Source: Olsenella uli
GTDB taxonomy: Bacteria; Actinomycetota; Coriobacteriia; Coriobacteriales; Atopobiaceae
Reading direction: 5' to 3'
DNA: 46,988 nucleotides
Assembly (NCBI RefSeq): GCF_016900775.1
Contig: NZ_JACJKN010000020.1
Location: 1 to 46,988 of the forward strand
Shown in pieces: positions 1-7,117 of this stretch. A program made the translations under genes and the position numbers. Within the stretch, counting starts at the first letter, position 1, and every line of letters starts with the position of its first letter. The notes below the pieces were generated by a model. The model ran no database searches and was not told where the DNA came from. It saw nothing but the letters and a program-made list of their open reading frames with translations.

Positions 1-1
1 A

Positions 2-178
2 CCTACGGTTGGGCTTCTCATCTGCAAAGGCAAAGACAATGTGCTGGCACAGTACGCAGTGGAGGGCTCCAGCCAACCGATCGGCATATCCGAGTACGAG
101 CTTTCCAGGTTGATGCCGAAAGAGCTGCGCGGCTCTCTGCCTACCATTGAGGAGATTGAGGCGGAGCTGCGCGGATGA
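2..178 (+). CDS. YhcG/DUF1016 family PDDEXK nuclease, 3' end only
   Basis: The window opens inside a gene whose last 58 codons are readable, ending with TGA at 176-178. The fragment contains GLLICKGKDNVLAQYA, then a P-I-G-I-S-E-Y-E-L stretch and an ending LPTIEEIEAELRG. This is the typical C-terminus of the DUF1016/YhcG family, predicted nucleases of the PD-(D/E)XK fold that often sit in restriction or defence neighbourhoods. The segment belongs to the nuclease-like C-terminal domain; the N-terminal domain lies outside the window. Family assignment is from recognised motif text. The start and full length cannot be seen. Confidence 0.75.
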   Translation, partial: PTVGLLICKGKDNVLAQYAVEGSSQPIGISEYELSRLMPKELRGSLPTIEEIEAELRG

Positions 179-228
179 GTTGTCTCGTTTGACGTAATGT
201 TTGAGGTGCCGTTTTGAGAGGGGCAACC

Positions 229-1005
229 ATGCCAACACTTCGTGATTGCGTCTACGGCCAGGCGGTGGCCGACGCGCTGGGCGTGCCGTACGAGTTTCGC
301 CCGCGGGACTCGTTCCGCTGCACGGGCATGGTCGGCCACGGTAGCCACAACAAGCCGGCGGGCACGTGGAGCGACGACACTTCCATGACGCTCGCGATCT
401 GCGACAGCTACCGTGAGCTGGGGCGCATTGACGTCGATGACATCCGGGGGCGCTTTGTGCGGTGGTATCGCGAGGGCGCCTACACGGTCGACGGGCTCTT
501 CGACATCGGCAACGCCACGCGCGAGGCGCTCGAGTGCGGGCACGGCCTTGCGGGGGAGTGGGACAACGGCAACGGTTCGCTCATGCGTACGGTCCCGCTC
601 GCGTTCACCGACGCCACCGACGACGAGGTGCGCGCTGTCTCCGCGATCACGCACGCGCACCCGACCTCGACGGAGGCGTGCGTTGCCATGGTGCACATTG
701 CGCGGGACCTTATCGCCGGCGCGAGCCCGGTGGACGTGGCGGGTGACGTCGCCGCGCGACCTGTGGACGAGATCGGCTCCACCGGCTTCGTGCGCCACAC
801 CTTCGACGCCGCGCTCTGGTGTCTCGTCAACACATCGAGCTACGCCGAGTGCGCGCTCGCCGCGGTGAACCTCGGGGACGATACGGACACCACGGCCGCC
901 GTCGCCGGCGCGCTCGCCGGCATCGTCTACGGCATCGAGAGAATCCCGCTCGAGTGGCTAAACAAGCTGCGGGGCAAGGCCCTCATCGAGAGCTGCCTGT
1001 TCTGA
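229..1005 (+). CDS. ADP-ribosylglycohydrolase family protein (copy 1)
   Basis: 258 residues. The family (DraG/ARH fold) removes ADP-ribose from proteins or other substrates using two Mg ions. Metal-binding signatures are present: TWSDDTSM near residue 48, DNGNGSLMR near residue 112, and the C-terminal GDDTDTTAA. ATG 229 is preferred over an upstream in-frame TTG (214) because GAGAGGGG lies 5 bases before it and because the paralogue at 11903 begins with the same MPTLRD. The two copies are alike over their whole length, by eye roughly two thirds identical. In this copy the usual GLAVGDALG reads GQAVADALG, so a normally invariant glycine has become alanine; activity could be altered. The substrate is unknown. 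Confidence 0.88.
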   Translation: MPTLRDCVYGQAVADALGVPYEFRPRDSFRCTGMVGHGSHNKPAGTWSDDTSMTLAICDSYRELGRIDVDDIRGRFVRWYREGAYTVDGLFDIGNATREALECGHGLAGEWDNGNGSLMRTVPLAFTDATDDEVRAVSAITHAHPTSTEACVAMVHIARDLIAGASPVDVAGDVAARPVDEIGSTGFVRHTFDAALWCLVNTSSYAECALAAVNLGDDTDTTAAVAGALAGIVYGIERIPLEWLNKLRGKALIESCLF

Positions 1006-1051
1006 GGCGTGCTTGCTTTATTTCTCGACATGCTCGAGTTTGCTCGGTTGT

Positions 1052-1102
1052 TTTGCTCAGAAAAGTTGAGTCAAAAGTTTTGAGTCAACTTTTCTGAGCA
1101 AA
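1052..1102. terminator. Near-perfect 22-base inverted repeat after the first glycohydrolase gene
   Basis: The arms at 1052-1073 and 1081-1102 begin TTTGCTCAGAAAAGTTGA and are complementary with one mismatch, around a short A/T loop. It lies between the glycohydrolase stop and the toxin-antitoxin promoter, so it may end transcription in both directions. It resembles the other long paired-arm elements of this window rather than a classical GC-stem plus U-tract terminator. Confidence 0.6.
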
Positions 1103-1126
1103 GGTCATCGCATGTCAGATTATTCT

Positions 1127-1142
1127 TGCTATACTGCTATAC
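1127..1142 (+). promoter_or_regulatory. Tandem TGCTATAC repeat at the toxin-antitoxin promoter
   Basis: TGCTATAC occurs twice head to tail at 1127-1134 and 1135-1142, 18 bases before the likely antitoxin start. TATACT at 1130-1135 looks like a -10 box inside the first copy. Autoregulating antitoxins usually bind repeats that overlap their own promoter, so this is a plausible operator; binding is inferred. Confidence 0.45.
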
Positions 1143-1160
1143 AAAGTCGAGGTGATGAGT

Positions 1161-1538
1161 ATGCCAGGAACAACCGCGGCGCCGCAGGTTCGGCAGACGC
1201 AGATGAATACGCGCATAGACATGGCCCTCAAAGAAGCCGGGGACGCCGTGCTCACGCGGCTTGGCTACTCGCCGTCGGCGGCGGTGCGCGGGCTCTGGCA
1301 GTTTGTGGTGGACCACCAGGATGACGCGGCATCTGTGCGCAAGGTCATCGAGCCCGGTGTGGCTTCTGCGCTCTCTGACGAGTCGGCTCGGAAGGCATCC
1401 GCGATTACCAGCTTGCGCTCCCTGTACGCACAGACGGCCCGCGAGCTCGGCATCCCCGGAAACGACGGGACGGACATCCCATCCTGGGACGACCTCCGCG
1501 AGGACTGGTATGACGAGCGCCTGGACAGGGAGGCGTAG
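1161..1538 (+). CDS. RelB/DinJ-like ribbon-helix-helix antitoxin
   Basis: About 125 residues. The N-terminal part, QMNTRIDMALKEAGDAVL then LGYSPSAAVRGLWQFV, follows the beta-strand, helix, helix pattern of RelB/DinJ-type antitoxins (R-I-D strand, then a helix with L-x(4)-A-V). The C-terminus is acidic and polar (DDLREDWYDERLD), suited to wrapping a toxin. ATG 1161 is chosen because GAGG at 1149-1152 is 8 bases upstream; ATG 1155 and GTG 1152 are alternatives. The stop abuts the start of the PIN gene with no spacing, so the pair is translationally coupled. It should neutralise the downstream toxin and repress the shared promoter. Membership is inferred from pattern and context. Confidence 0.7.
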   Translation: MPGTTAAPQVRQTQMNTRIDMALKEAGDAVLTRLGYSPSAAVRGLWQFVVDHQDDAASVRKVIEPGVASALSDESARKASAITSLRSLYAQTARELGIPGNDGTDIPSWDDLREDWYDERLDREA

Positions 1539-2024
1539 ATGTCACAGCCTTCGCGCGTTCTTCTCGATACCAACGTCTGGCTCGACGCGTTCGACGGGGC
1601 ACGTCCGCGCTCTCGCGAGGCAAGCGAGCTGATCGACGTTTGCGTGCGCAAGGGGATTGATCTGCTCTACGCGGTCGGCACGTCGAAGGACGTGTTCTAC
1701 CTCGTGGGCGCCTCGCTTAAGCGTCAGGCACGGACAGCGGGTACGGCGCTCTCCGAGGGCCAGGCCCGCGCCATAGCCACCTACGCCGCGGCTTGCGTCA
1801 CCAACATGGACGAGATCGCGACGGCTGTGGGCGCCGATTCCTCGGACGTTTGGCTTGCACGAAAGTACCAGCGCATCCACGCGGACTTCGAGGACTGTAT
1901 GGTGTTGGCGGCAGCCCAGCGTGCGAAGGCCGACTATCTCGTGACCAGCGACGAGGCACTCCTGCGTCACGCTCCTGTGGCGGCGCTCTCGGTGGACGAC
2001 TTTCTTGCGCTGGTGGGGGAGTAG
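1539..2024 (+). CDS. PIN-domain ribonuclease toxin
   Basis: 161 residues. PIN proteins are Mg-dependent ribonucleases, usually VapC-like toxins. The first acidic residue sits in VLLDTNVWLDAF (D10 and D16), and later acids occur in DFEDCMVLAAAQ near residue 117 and in YLVTSDEALL near residue 138, the normal PIN spacing. The gene starts on the base after the antitoxin stop codon. Pairing a RelB/DinJ-type antitoxin with a PIN toxin is a known mixed arrangement in actinobacteria and clostridia. No gene for another partner is visible. Confidence 0.82.
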   Translation: MSQPSRVLLDTNVWLDAFDGARPRSREASELIDVCVRKGIDLLYAVGTSKDVFYLVGASLKRQARTAGTALSEGQARAIATYAAACVTNMDEIATAVGADSSDVWLARKYQRIHADFEDCMVLAAAQRAKADYLVTSDEALLRHAPVAALSVDDFLALVGE

Positions 2025-2047
2025 GCGCGTTCGGAAAGGCTGTGGAG

Positions 2048-2791
2048 ATGAGTAGGGGACAAGAGCGGTCGAGCCAGCGTCTGGCAAAGATCATCGAGCC
2101 GACCGACGATGAGAAGGCCGCGGCAAAGGCCGCCCAGACGTTCGGGCGCTCCTACGCGCACGACAGCACGGCGCTCGGGGTGGCCGCCTTCGCCCTGGTC
2201 TTCCTCATCGTCTTCGCTATCGTCATCGTGACGCTCGTCGATGGCGTCTTGCGCGGCGAGTTCGGTGATCAGGACATTGCGTGGCTCGTCGCGATTGGCG
2301 CCGCCGTGTTCGTCGTGTTTGCCGTGCTAGTGGTCGTGTCGGTTCTTGTCGCGCGCCACCATTACCTGCATCCGGTCAAGAGCGACGTGTTCGCTGCCGG
2401 CGGGCGCCTGTTCCATACCTCGTTCATGCCGGACAAGGAGAAGAACGGGGACGGCCGCGGAATCGTCCGCATCAACGTCGTCGACATCGCGGAGTGCGTC
2501 GGGTTCCACAACCGGAAGGACAGGACGGTCTGGATCCTCCCGAGTCCTGACGCGCGCATCCATGACGTGTGGCGGCGCGGCAAGCGATGGGAGGACGAGC
2601 GCGAGCTGTGCCTCGCCCTCCTGGAGAAGGGGATCCCGAGCGGCGCGGACACGGACCCGTTCTTTGGCGTGGACGAGCAGTACCGGGGCTTCCTCGAGCG
2701 GATCGGCGTGCGGATAGAGGAGACGACCGAGCCCGTCGACTTCCTGGCCGGGACGTGGTTGCCGGCGAAAGACGACTTTCATGATTGGTAG
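2048..2791 (+). CDS. Two-TM membrane protein of unknown function
   Basis: 247 residues from ATG 2048, with a modest GGAG upstream. An approximately 55-residue charged N-terminus rich in Lys and Ala is followed by two hydrophobic helices (about residues 43-69 and 78-101) and a soluble C-terminal domain of about 145 residues. That domain has a beta-rich look (GGRLFHTSFMPDKEKNGDG, then IVRINVVDIAECVG), somewhat like a membrane-anchored PH-type domain. I do not recognise the family. It starts 24 bases after the toxin gene and could be read from the same promoter. Confidence 0.6.
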   Translation: MSRGQERSSQRLAKIIEPTDDEKAAAKAAQTFGRSYAHDSTALGVAAFALVFLIVFAIVIVTLVDGVLRGEFGDQDIAWLVAIGAAVFVVFAVLVVVSVLVARHHYLHPVKSDVFAAGGRLFHTSFMPDKEKNGDGRGIVRINVVDIAECVGFHNRKDRTVWILPSPDARIHDVWRRGKRWEDERELCLALLEKGIPSGADTDPFFGVDEQYRGFLERIGVRIEETTEPVDFLAGTWLPAKDDFHDW

Positions 2792-2890
2792 TCGCGCGGT
2801 AGCGCTGGACTTCACGGGCCCGGGAGTTGCTTTCGGGACCGTTTTGTATTGAGGACGGGCGTTTTTCGGTCGCGTCCAGTGAGCCGCATT

Positions 2891-3011
2891 TCTCGAATAA
2901 AAAAACGAGAAAAAATAAAATAACGAAAACGGATAAAACCACGATTTCGGTTATGGGGGAGCTTCTGGCTGGGAATCGCAAGGCGTTGCTCGCGGCGAGG
3001 GGCCGAGGTGT
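2891..3011 (+). pseudogene. Deletion remnant of a second AAA-ATPase locus
   Basis: Bases 2891-2944 copy the A-rich element that lies before the intact ATPase gene (5239-5292) with few differences. Directly after, 2953-2994 matches the last part of that gene (6384 onward): ATGGGGGAGCTTCTGG against ATGAGGGAGTACCTGA, then AATCGC and GCGTTGCT shared. I count 33 of 42 bases identical. Read in frame, it gives M-G-E-L-L-A-G-N-R-K-A-L-L-A where the intact protein has M-R-E-Y-L-I-E-N-R-E-A-L-L-A. The upstream element and the gene's 3' end are thus joined, with about 1.1 kb missing between them. No functional product is expected. Confidence 0.65.
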
Positions 3012-3025
3012 GACAGCCGATTTTT

Positions 3026-3135
3026 CGGTATTGAGCGAGATTTTTCGGTATAGATAACGGTATTATTAGCCAAATTACGGTATCGAAAGTAAAATAACGG
3101 TATAGAGATACGGTTTTACGGTATATTTACGGTAC
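3026..3135 (+). promoter_or_regulatory. Phased CGGTAT iterons upstream of the AlbA_2 gene
   Basis: CGGTAT occurs at 3026, 3046, 3058, 3078, 3098 and 3119, with variants CGGTTT at 3111 and CGGTAC at 3130. The main series 3026-3046-3078-3098-3119 is spaced at about 20 or 32 bases, near whole helical turns. The stretch is AT-rich and ends just before the start of the AlbA_2 gene. It looks like an array of direct binding sites, possibly for autoregulation. It also accounts for most of the 2792-3151 gap. Confidence 0.65.
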
Positions 3136-3166
3136 CGAGAAATAACCAACCTTGGCGGTGGTCACT

Positions 3167-4588
3167 ATGCCGGAGTCCCTTCACCAACTAATCCAAAACG
3201 TCCTCTCGATGCGCTGCGAGACTCAGACCATTGAGGTGAAGGCGGCCGCGCAGGGCGCCCCGCGCATCTACGACACGCTCTCGTCATTCTCGAACCAGGA
3301 GGAGGGCGGTGCCATTGTCTTTGGCATCGACGAGACGAATGGCTTTGAGCCGTGCGGCGTCTACGACGCCCAGACGCTGCAGAAGAGCATCGTCGAGCAG
3401 TGTCGGGAGATGGAGCCGCAGATTCACCCGTTCATTCAGACTGGTGAGCTGGAGGGTAAGACGATCGTTGTTGCCCATATCCGCGGCCTCATGATGGGGG
3501 AGCGCCCTGCGTATAGGCGCACGTCAGGCATGCTCAAGGGGTCCTACGTGCGCGTTGGCGATGCCGACGAGCGCATGACCGATGCCGAGCTGTATGAGAT
3601 CGACGCTTTCAAGAAGGGCGTCTCCGACGACGTCTCGGTGCACCCCGACGCCTCGCGCGGCATGCTCGATGCCGACTCCATGGCCCGATACATTCTCGAC
3701 GCCCGAAGGGATCGCCCCCGCCTCGAGAGTCGTAGCGACGAGGACGTGCTCCGCCTCACGGGGGTTCTGCGCGATGATGCCCCGACGCTTGCCGGAATGA
3801 TGACGCTTGGCGATTACCCCCAGAGGCTCTACCGGAACTGCTGCATAACCGCGGTCGCTGTGGCGGGGGAGCATATGGGTACCGGCGAGGAGGGCCAGCG
3901 CTTCCTGGATAACCGGACCATCGAGGGCACCATCCCGCAGATGCTGGAGGACGCGTGGGCATTCGTTGCTCGCAACGTTCGCGTCTCATCTGTCGTGAAG
4001 GGACTCAAGCGCGATAACGTCCCGGAGTATCCGGAGGTCGCTGTGAGGGAGATGATCGCGAACGCCCTCGTCCACAGGGGCTATGGTCCCTATGCGATAG
4101 GCACCCCCGTCCGCCTGGTTGTGTACTCAAACAGGATTGAGTGCGTCAATCCCGGTGGCATCTTCGGCGGAAACACCGTGGAAGCGCTGGGTCGGGAGAG
4201 CCTTCCAACGAGAAACCCCACGCTCATCTCCCTGCTTGAGATAACTCACGACGTGGAGAACCGACGCTCGGGGATTCCCGCGATGCGCGACGCGATGCGC
4301 GCCGCGGGACTCAGGGAGCCGGAGTTCGCAGAACGTAGGGGTACGTTCATGTGCACGCTCTACGGTGGGCGTGCCGAGAAGAACGACGGGGTCGTTGCCG
4401 ACGAGGAGCGAATCCTCGAGTTCTGTCGCGAGCCCCGCTCCAGGGAGGAGATCGCGGAGGAGCTTGGGCTTCAGGTCGAGACCGCTCGACGCACGCGCAT
4501 CCTCCCGCTGGTGCGCGCGGGGAAGTTGGCACTCACCATGCCGGACGTCCCGAGGAGCAAGTTCCAGCGGTATGTGAGGGTGGGGTAG
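3167..4588 (+). CDS. AlbA_2 DNA-binding / HATPase regulator (COG2865-like)
   Basis: 473 residues from ATG 3167 (TTG 3152 is possible). The N-terminal third (E-T-Q-T-I-E-V-K-A-A then SFSNQEEGGAIVFGIDE) is the Schlafen/AlbA_2 fold. The middle has VREMIANALVHRGYG with a following R-L-V-V-Y-S-N-R-I-E and GNTVEALGRESLPTRNP, the degenerate HATPase_c_4 domain typical of proteins once misnamed RecG-like. The C-terminus (RILEFCREPRSREEIAEELG) is a winged helix. Such proteins are predicted transcription regulators or defence-associated factors. The CGGTAT array before it suggests that it binds its own promoter; this is inference. Confidence 0.82.
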   Translation: MPESLHQLIQNVLSMRCETQTIEVKAAAQGAPRIYDTLSSFSNQEEGGAIVFGIDETNGFEPCGVYDAQTLQKSIVEQCREMEPQIHPFIQTGELEGKTIVVAHIRGLMMGERPAYRRTSGMLKGSYVRVGDADERMTDAELYEIDAFKKGVSDDVSVHPDASRGMLDADSMARYILDARRDRPRLESRSDEDVLRLTGVLRDDAPTLAGMMTLGDYPQRLYRNCCITAVAVAGEHMGTGEEGQRFLDNRTIEGTIPQMLEDAWAFVARNVRVSSVVKGLKRDNVPEYPEVAVREMIANALVHRGYGPYAIGTPVRLVVYSNRIECVNPGGIFGGNTVEALGRESLPTRNPTLISLLEITHDVENRRSGIPAMRDAMRAAGLREPEFAERRGTFMCTLYGGRAEKNDGVVADEERILEFCREPRSREEIAEELGLQVETARRTRILPLVRAGKLALTMPDVPRSKFQRYVRVG

Positions 4589-4664
4589 GCTCCTCTGCGA
4601 TGTTTTAGGACAGCATAAGCTGGCTCATGGGCAAACGAGTCCGTCATAGCAAGGGGAGGAAGAA

Positions 4665-4955
4665 GTGAAGGTCTATCTCGTCCGACATGAATCCGGCTGC
4701 TATAGCGACCACCTGAGCTACGTTGAGCGCGTCTACTCCACGCGCGAGGCTGCGATTGCCTATGTCGAATCAATCGAGTGGGAATACGAGCGATGCATTG
4801 ATGAGAACAGGTTCGAGGAGGACGACGCGTGGGAAACCGTAGCCGAGTGCCCGACTATGCACCCGTTCCGCCACGGGGACTGCTGGTTCGTCGACGGGGA
4901 CCCCGACTCAGACCGACCGTGCTGGTTCATCGACGAGTTCGAGGTGATGGAGTGA
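4665..4955 (+). CDS. Small acidic hypothetical protein
   Basis: 96 residues from GTG 4665, with a strong GGGGAGGA 5-12 bases upstream that decides the start. The sequence begins MKVYLVRHESGCYSDH, is rich in acidic and aromatic residues, and has WY/CW pairs (GDCWFVDGD, RPCWFIDEFEV). It has no signal peptide or membrane segment. I do not recognise a family; the N-terminus is only superficially like phosphoglycerate-mutase RHG motifs and lacks the rest of that fold. Confidence 0.6.
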   Translation: MKVYLVRHESGCYSDHLSYVERVYSTREAAIAYVESIEWEYERCIDENRFEEDDAWETVAECPTMHPFRHGDCWFVDGDPDSDRPCWFIDEFEVME

Positions 4956-5011
4956 CCGCCACGGTTCGGGGCGGCGGCAGCCTGACTGACAATCAAGTCT
5001 GACGCTATTGT

Positions 5012-5140
5012 GAGGAGCTTGGCAAGATCATCGACACCAACACCAAGGGCGTGCTCAGCGCCTTCGTCTGCCTGGCGAGCGACCTCGCGTCCTATGTGAC
5101 GGGCGAGGTCCTGGCCGTCGACGGCGGCATGACGGCGTAG
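5012..5140 (+). pseudogene. Internally deleted SDR (FabG-like) remnant
   Basis: One open frame of 42 codons ending at TAG 5138. It reads IIDTNTKGVL, the mid-protein segment of short-chain dehydrogenases, then runs straight into LASDLASYVTGEVLAVDGGM, the C-terminal signature of FabG-type enzymes. The roughly 100 or more residues that normally separate these, including the YxxxK catalytic site, are missing, as is the N-terminal Rossmann half. There is no start codon or ribosome site. This is a fossil of a gene deleted from both ends inward. Confidence 0.75.
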
Positions 5141-5238
5141 GTGCTGACTGTTGGCGCGTGTGGGCCCGGGAGCTGAGGGCGGCTCCCGGGCCTATTTGTT
5201 GTGGTCACGGGTCCGCAGCTGCGCTCGACGTCCTCCCA

Positions 5239-5298
5239 TCTCAAATAGAAAAACGAGAAAAAATAAAAAAACGAAAACGGATAAAATAACGAAAACGG
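5239..5298 (+). repeat. A-rich AAATAACGAAAACGG element before the ATPase gene
   Basis: A strongly A-rich tract with repeats of ACGAAAACGGATAAAA, ending 24 bases before the ATPase start. It is near identical to 2891-2944. In this high-GC setting two conserved copies of an A-tract suggest a promoter-linked binding or bending site, or part of a duplicated mobile unit. Together with the SDR remnant it fills the gap 4956-5321. Confidence 0.6.
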
Positions 5299-5321
5299 AG
5301 CCCTCGACGCGAGGAGGCGCC

Positions 5322-6446
5322 ATGAGGAAGGTCAACCCGTTCAAGCCGACTGCGGGTGCGGAGCCCCCAGTCCTGGCAGGTCGCGATGCGGTTCTCGACG
5401 ACTTTGAGATTGGGCTTGAGGAGGGCGTCGGCGCCCCCGGCAGGCTTATGCGCATTACCGGTCCGCGAGGTTCGGGCAAGACCGTTCTTCTCACTGAGCT
5501 GGGCGATATTGCCCGTCAGCGCGGGTGGCGCGTTGTGGACGTGACGGCGGCGGAGCACCTTCCCCAATTGATTTGTCGACGTCTCGAGAAGACGGACAGC
5601 GTTGACTACTCGGTAGAGCTTGATCTCATGGTCGTAAAGGCGAAGGCTCAGAAGGACGAGCCTCACAGGCCCGAGGATATCTATGAAGCCTTGGACCGCG
5701 TCGCCGGCAAGCTGACCGAGAAGGGCAAAGGCCTACTCGTGACAATTGACGAGATTCAGGACGCTAGCGTTGGGGACGTTCGCGATATTGCCGTAGCGAT
5801 TCAACATCTCATCCGGGAGCGTCGCAACATTGCCTTTGTCTTTGCTGGGCTGACTGCGGGAGTGATGAATCTGCTGGGGGAGGACGGGCCCACGTTCTTG
5901 AGGCGTGCGTACCCGGAAGAGCTGGACACCATTCCAGTAGACGAGGTCAAGACAGCGCTCAGGGCAACATTCGAGAAGAACGGCGTCCGGATTGACGAGG
6001 GCGCGCTTTCCTCTGCTGCTGATTCGACCGCAGGATACGCTTATCTCATTCAGTTGGTGGGCTACAACGTCTGGCGTGCCGCACAGGTTCGTGGCGGCGG
6101 GGAATTCGATGCCATTTCAGTTGAGGATGTCGAGAAGGGCGTTGTCGCCGCGCGGCGGGAGTTCGAGCGGACGGTGCTCGAGACGGCGATCGCTTATCTT
6201 CCCAAGACGGCGATGGAGTATTTGGTTGCGATGGCTGAGGACGCGCTGGCATCTTCAACGGGGGAAATTGCCAGCCGTCTGGGCGTTCCCGCCTCGTCCC
6301 TTTCTACCACACGAAAGCTGCTCGTCTCTCGTCAGGTCATTGAGCCGACGGCCCGTGGTTACGTGGGCTTCTCGATTCCGTTCATGAGGGAGTACCTGAT
6401 TGAGAATCGCGAGGCGTTGCTGGCGCGGTATGGGGTTGAGGGGTAA
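5322..6446 (+). CDS. AAA-type ATPase with C-terminal winged helix
   Basis: 374 residues from ATG 5322, fixed by GAGGAGG at 5311-5317; the open frame upstream only translates the A-rich element. Walker A is GPRGSGKT (residues 47-54) and Walker B is GLLVTIDEIQD near residue 140, followed by a sensor-like FVFAGLTAG. The last 90 residues (IASRLGVPASSLSTTRKLL) form a winged helix. This matches the archaeal-type ATPase family (ATPase_2/COG1672-like), whose cellular roles are mostly unknown and which is common on islands. It stands alone, with its own A-rich upstream region. A remnant of a paralogue lies at 2891-3011. Confidence 0.8.
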   Translation: MRKVNPFKPTAGAEPPVLAGRDAVLDDFEIGLEEGVGAPGRLMRITGPRGSGKTVLLTELGDIARQRGWRVVDVTAAEHLPQLICRRLEKTDSVDYSVELDLMVVKAKAQKDEPHRPEDIYEALDRVAGKLTEKGKGLLVTIDEIQDASVGDVRDIAVAIQHLIRERRNIAFVFAGLTAGVMNLLGEDGPTFLRRAYPEELDTIPVDEVKTALRATFEKNGVRIDEGALSSAADSTAGYAYLIQLVGYNVWRAAQVRGGGEFDAISVEDVEKGVVAARREFERTVLETAIAYLPKTAMEYLVAMAEDALASSTGEIASRLGVPASSLSTTRKLLVSRQVIEPTARGYVGFSIPFMREYLIENREALLARYGVEG

Positions 6447-6469
6447 ACGTCCTCCGCGTGCCCTAGGAG

Positions 6470-6485
6470 GAATTATTGTCCGGTC
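6470..6485 (+). promoter_or_regulatory. 16-base sequence shared with the HIRAN gene leader
   Basis: GAATTATTGTCCGGTC occurs here, 47 bases before the exonuclease start, and again at 10454-10469 before the HIRAN gene. A possible -10 (TATGGT, 6493) follows at a fitting distance. A perfect 16-mer in two unrelated leaders suggests a common promoter or operator. Confidence 0.4.
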
Positions 6486-6532
6486 CGGTTGCTATGGTCT
6501 AGACACTTGAAACCATCGCGAACGGAGGCGCA

Positions 6533-7117
6533 ATGAGACTGTGGTACAGAACGGGGGACATTACCGCTCTGCGCGAAATCTCGTGCGATAGGGTCGTGTG
6601 CCTTGACGTTGAGAGCACAGGACTCGACCCGCGTTCCGATGAAGTACTGCAGATTGCTCTTGTTCGTGGCGATGGAGAGGTCTCGCTGTCTCGCTACGTA
6701 CGACCCGAGCATCACTCAAGCTGGCCTTTGGCGCAGCGCACCCACGGCATCTCTCCTTCGATGGTGACAGGCTGTCCGTCTTTGGTGTTGCTGAAGCCGG
6801 AGATTGAGGAGTTCTTCGAGGGCACAGATCTTATCGTTGGCTATAACGTCGCCTTTGACCTCCTGTTTCTTCAGACGGCAGGCATCTCCTTCGGCAACGC
6901 GTCGGTCTTTGACGTAATGCGAGAGTTCGCACCCGTTGCAGGGCGATGGGATGCTGATCGCCAGAGATATCCAACAAGGGGGCTCGGGGAACTACAAGGA
7001 TACATTGCCCCGTGCTCCCGCCGCCCCCTGGGCCCGCGCCTCCTGCACAGGCGGGAGTTGCGCTGTCTCATCTTGTCTCGCTCGCGTCGCGCATCAGTCG
7101 CACATGTTGGCAGATAG
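6533..7117 (+). pseudogene. Truncated DnaQ-like 3'-5' exonuclease
   Basis: The first about 145 residues are a normal DEDD exonuclease: Exo I is VCLDVESTGLDP (near residue 24) and Exo II is IVGYNVAFDLLFLQT (near residue 104). After GLGELQGYI the sequence turns into Arg-rich, low-complexity residues that are a frame shadow of the next gene fragment. The Exo III motif (HxAxxD), which supplies the last catalytic acid, is absent. The true gene therefore seems cut at about 7005 by fusion to a DUF4268 fragment. The ATG at 6533 follows GGAGG. Activity is unlikely. Confidence 0.7.

Noticed and set aside
3026-3135. Plasmid replication origin based on the iterons
   Set aside because: No Rep protein, partition gene or DnaA box cluster nearby; the adjacent gene is an AlbA_2 regulator in a chromosomal setting.
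5151-5321. N-terminal extension of the AAA ATPase through the A-rich element
   Set aside because: It gives a Lys/Thr tract from non-coding A-rich DNA, while ATG 5322 has a perfect GAGGAGG site. The same tract elsewhere (2891-2944) is not attached to an intact gene.
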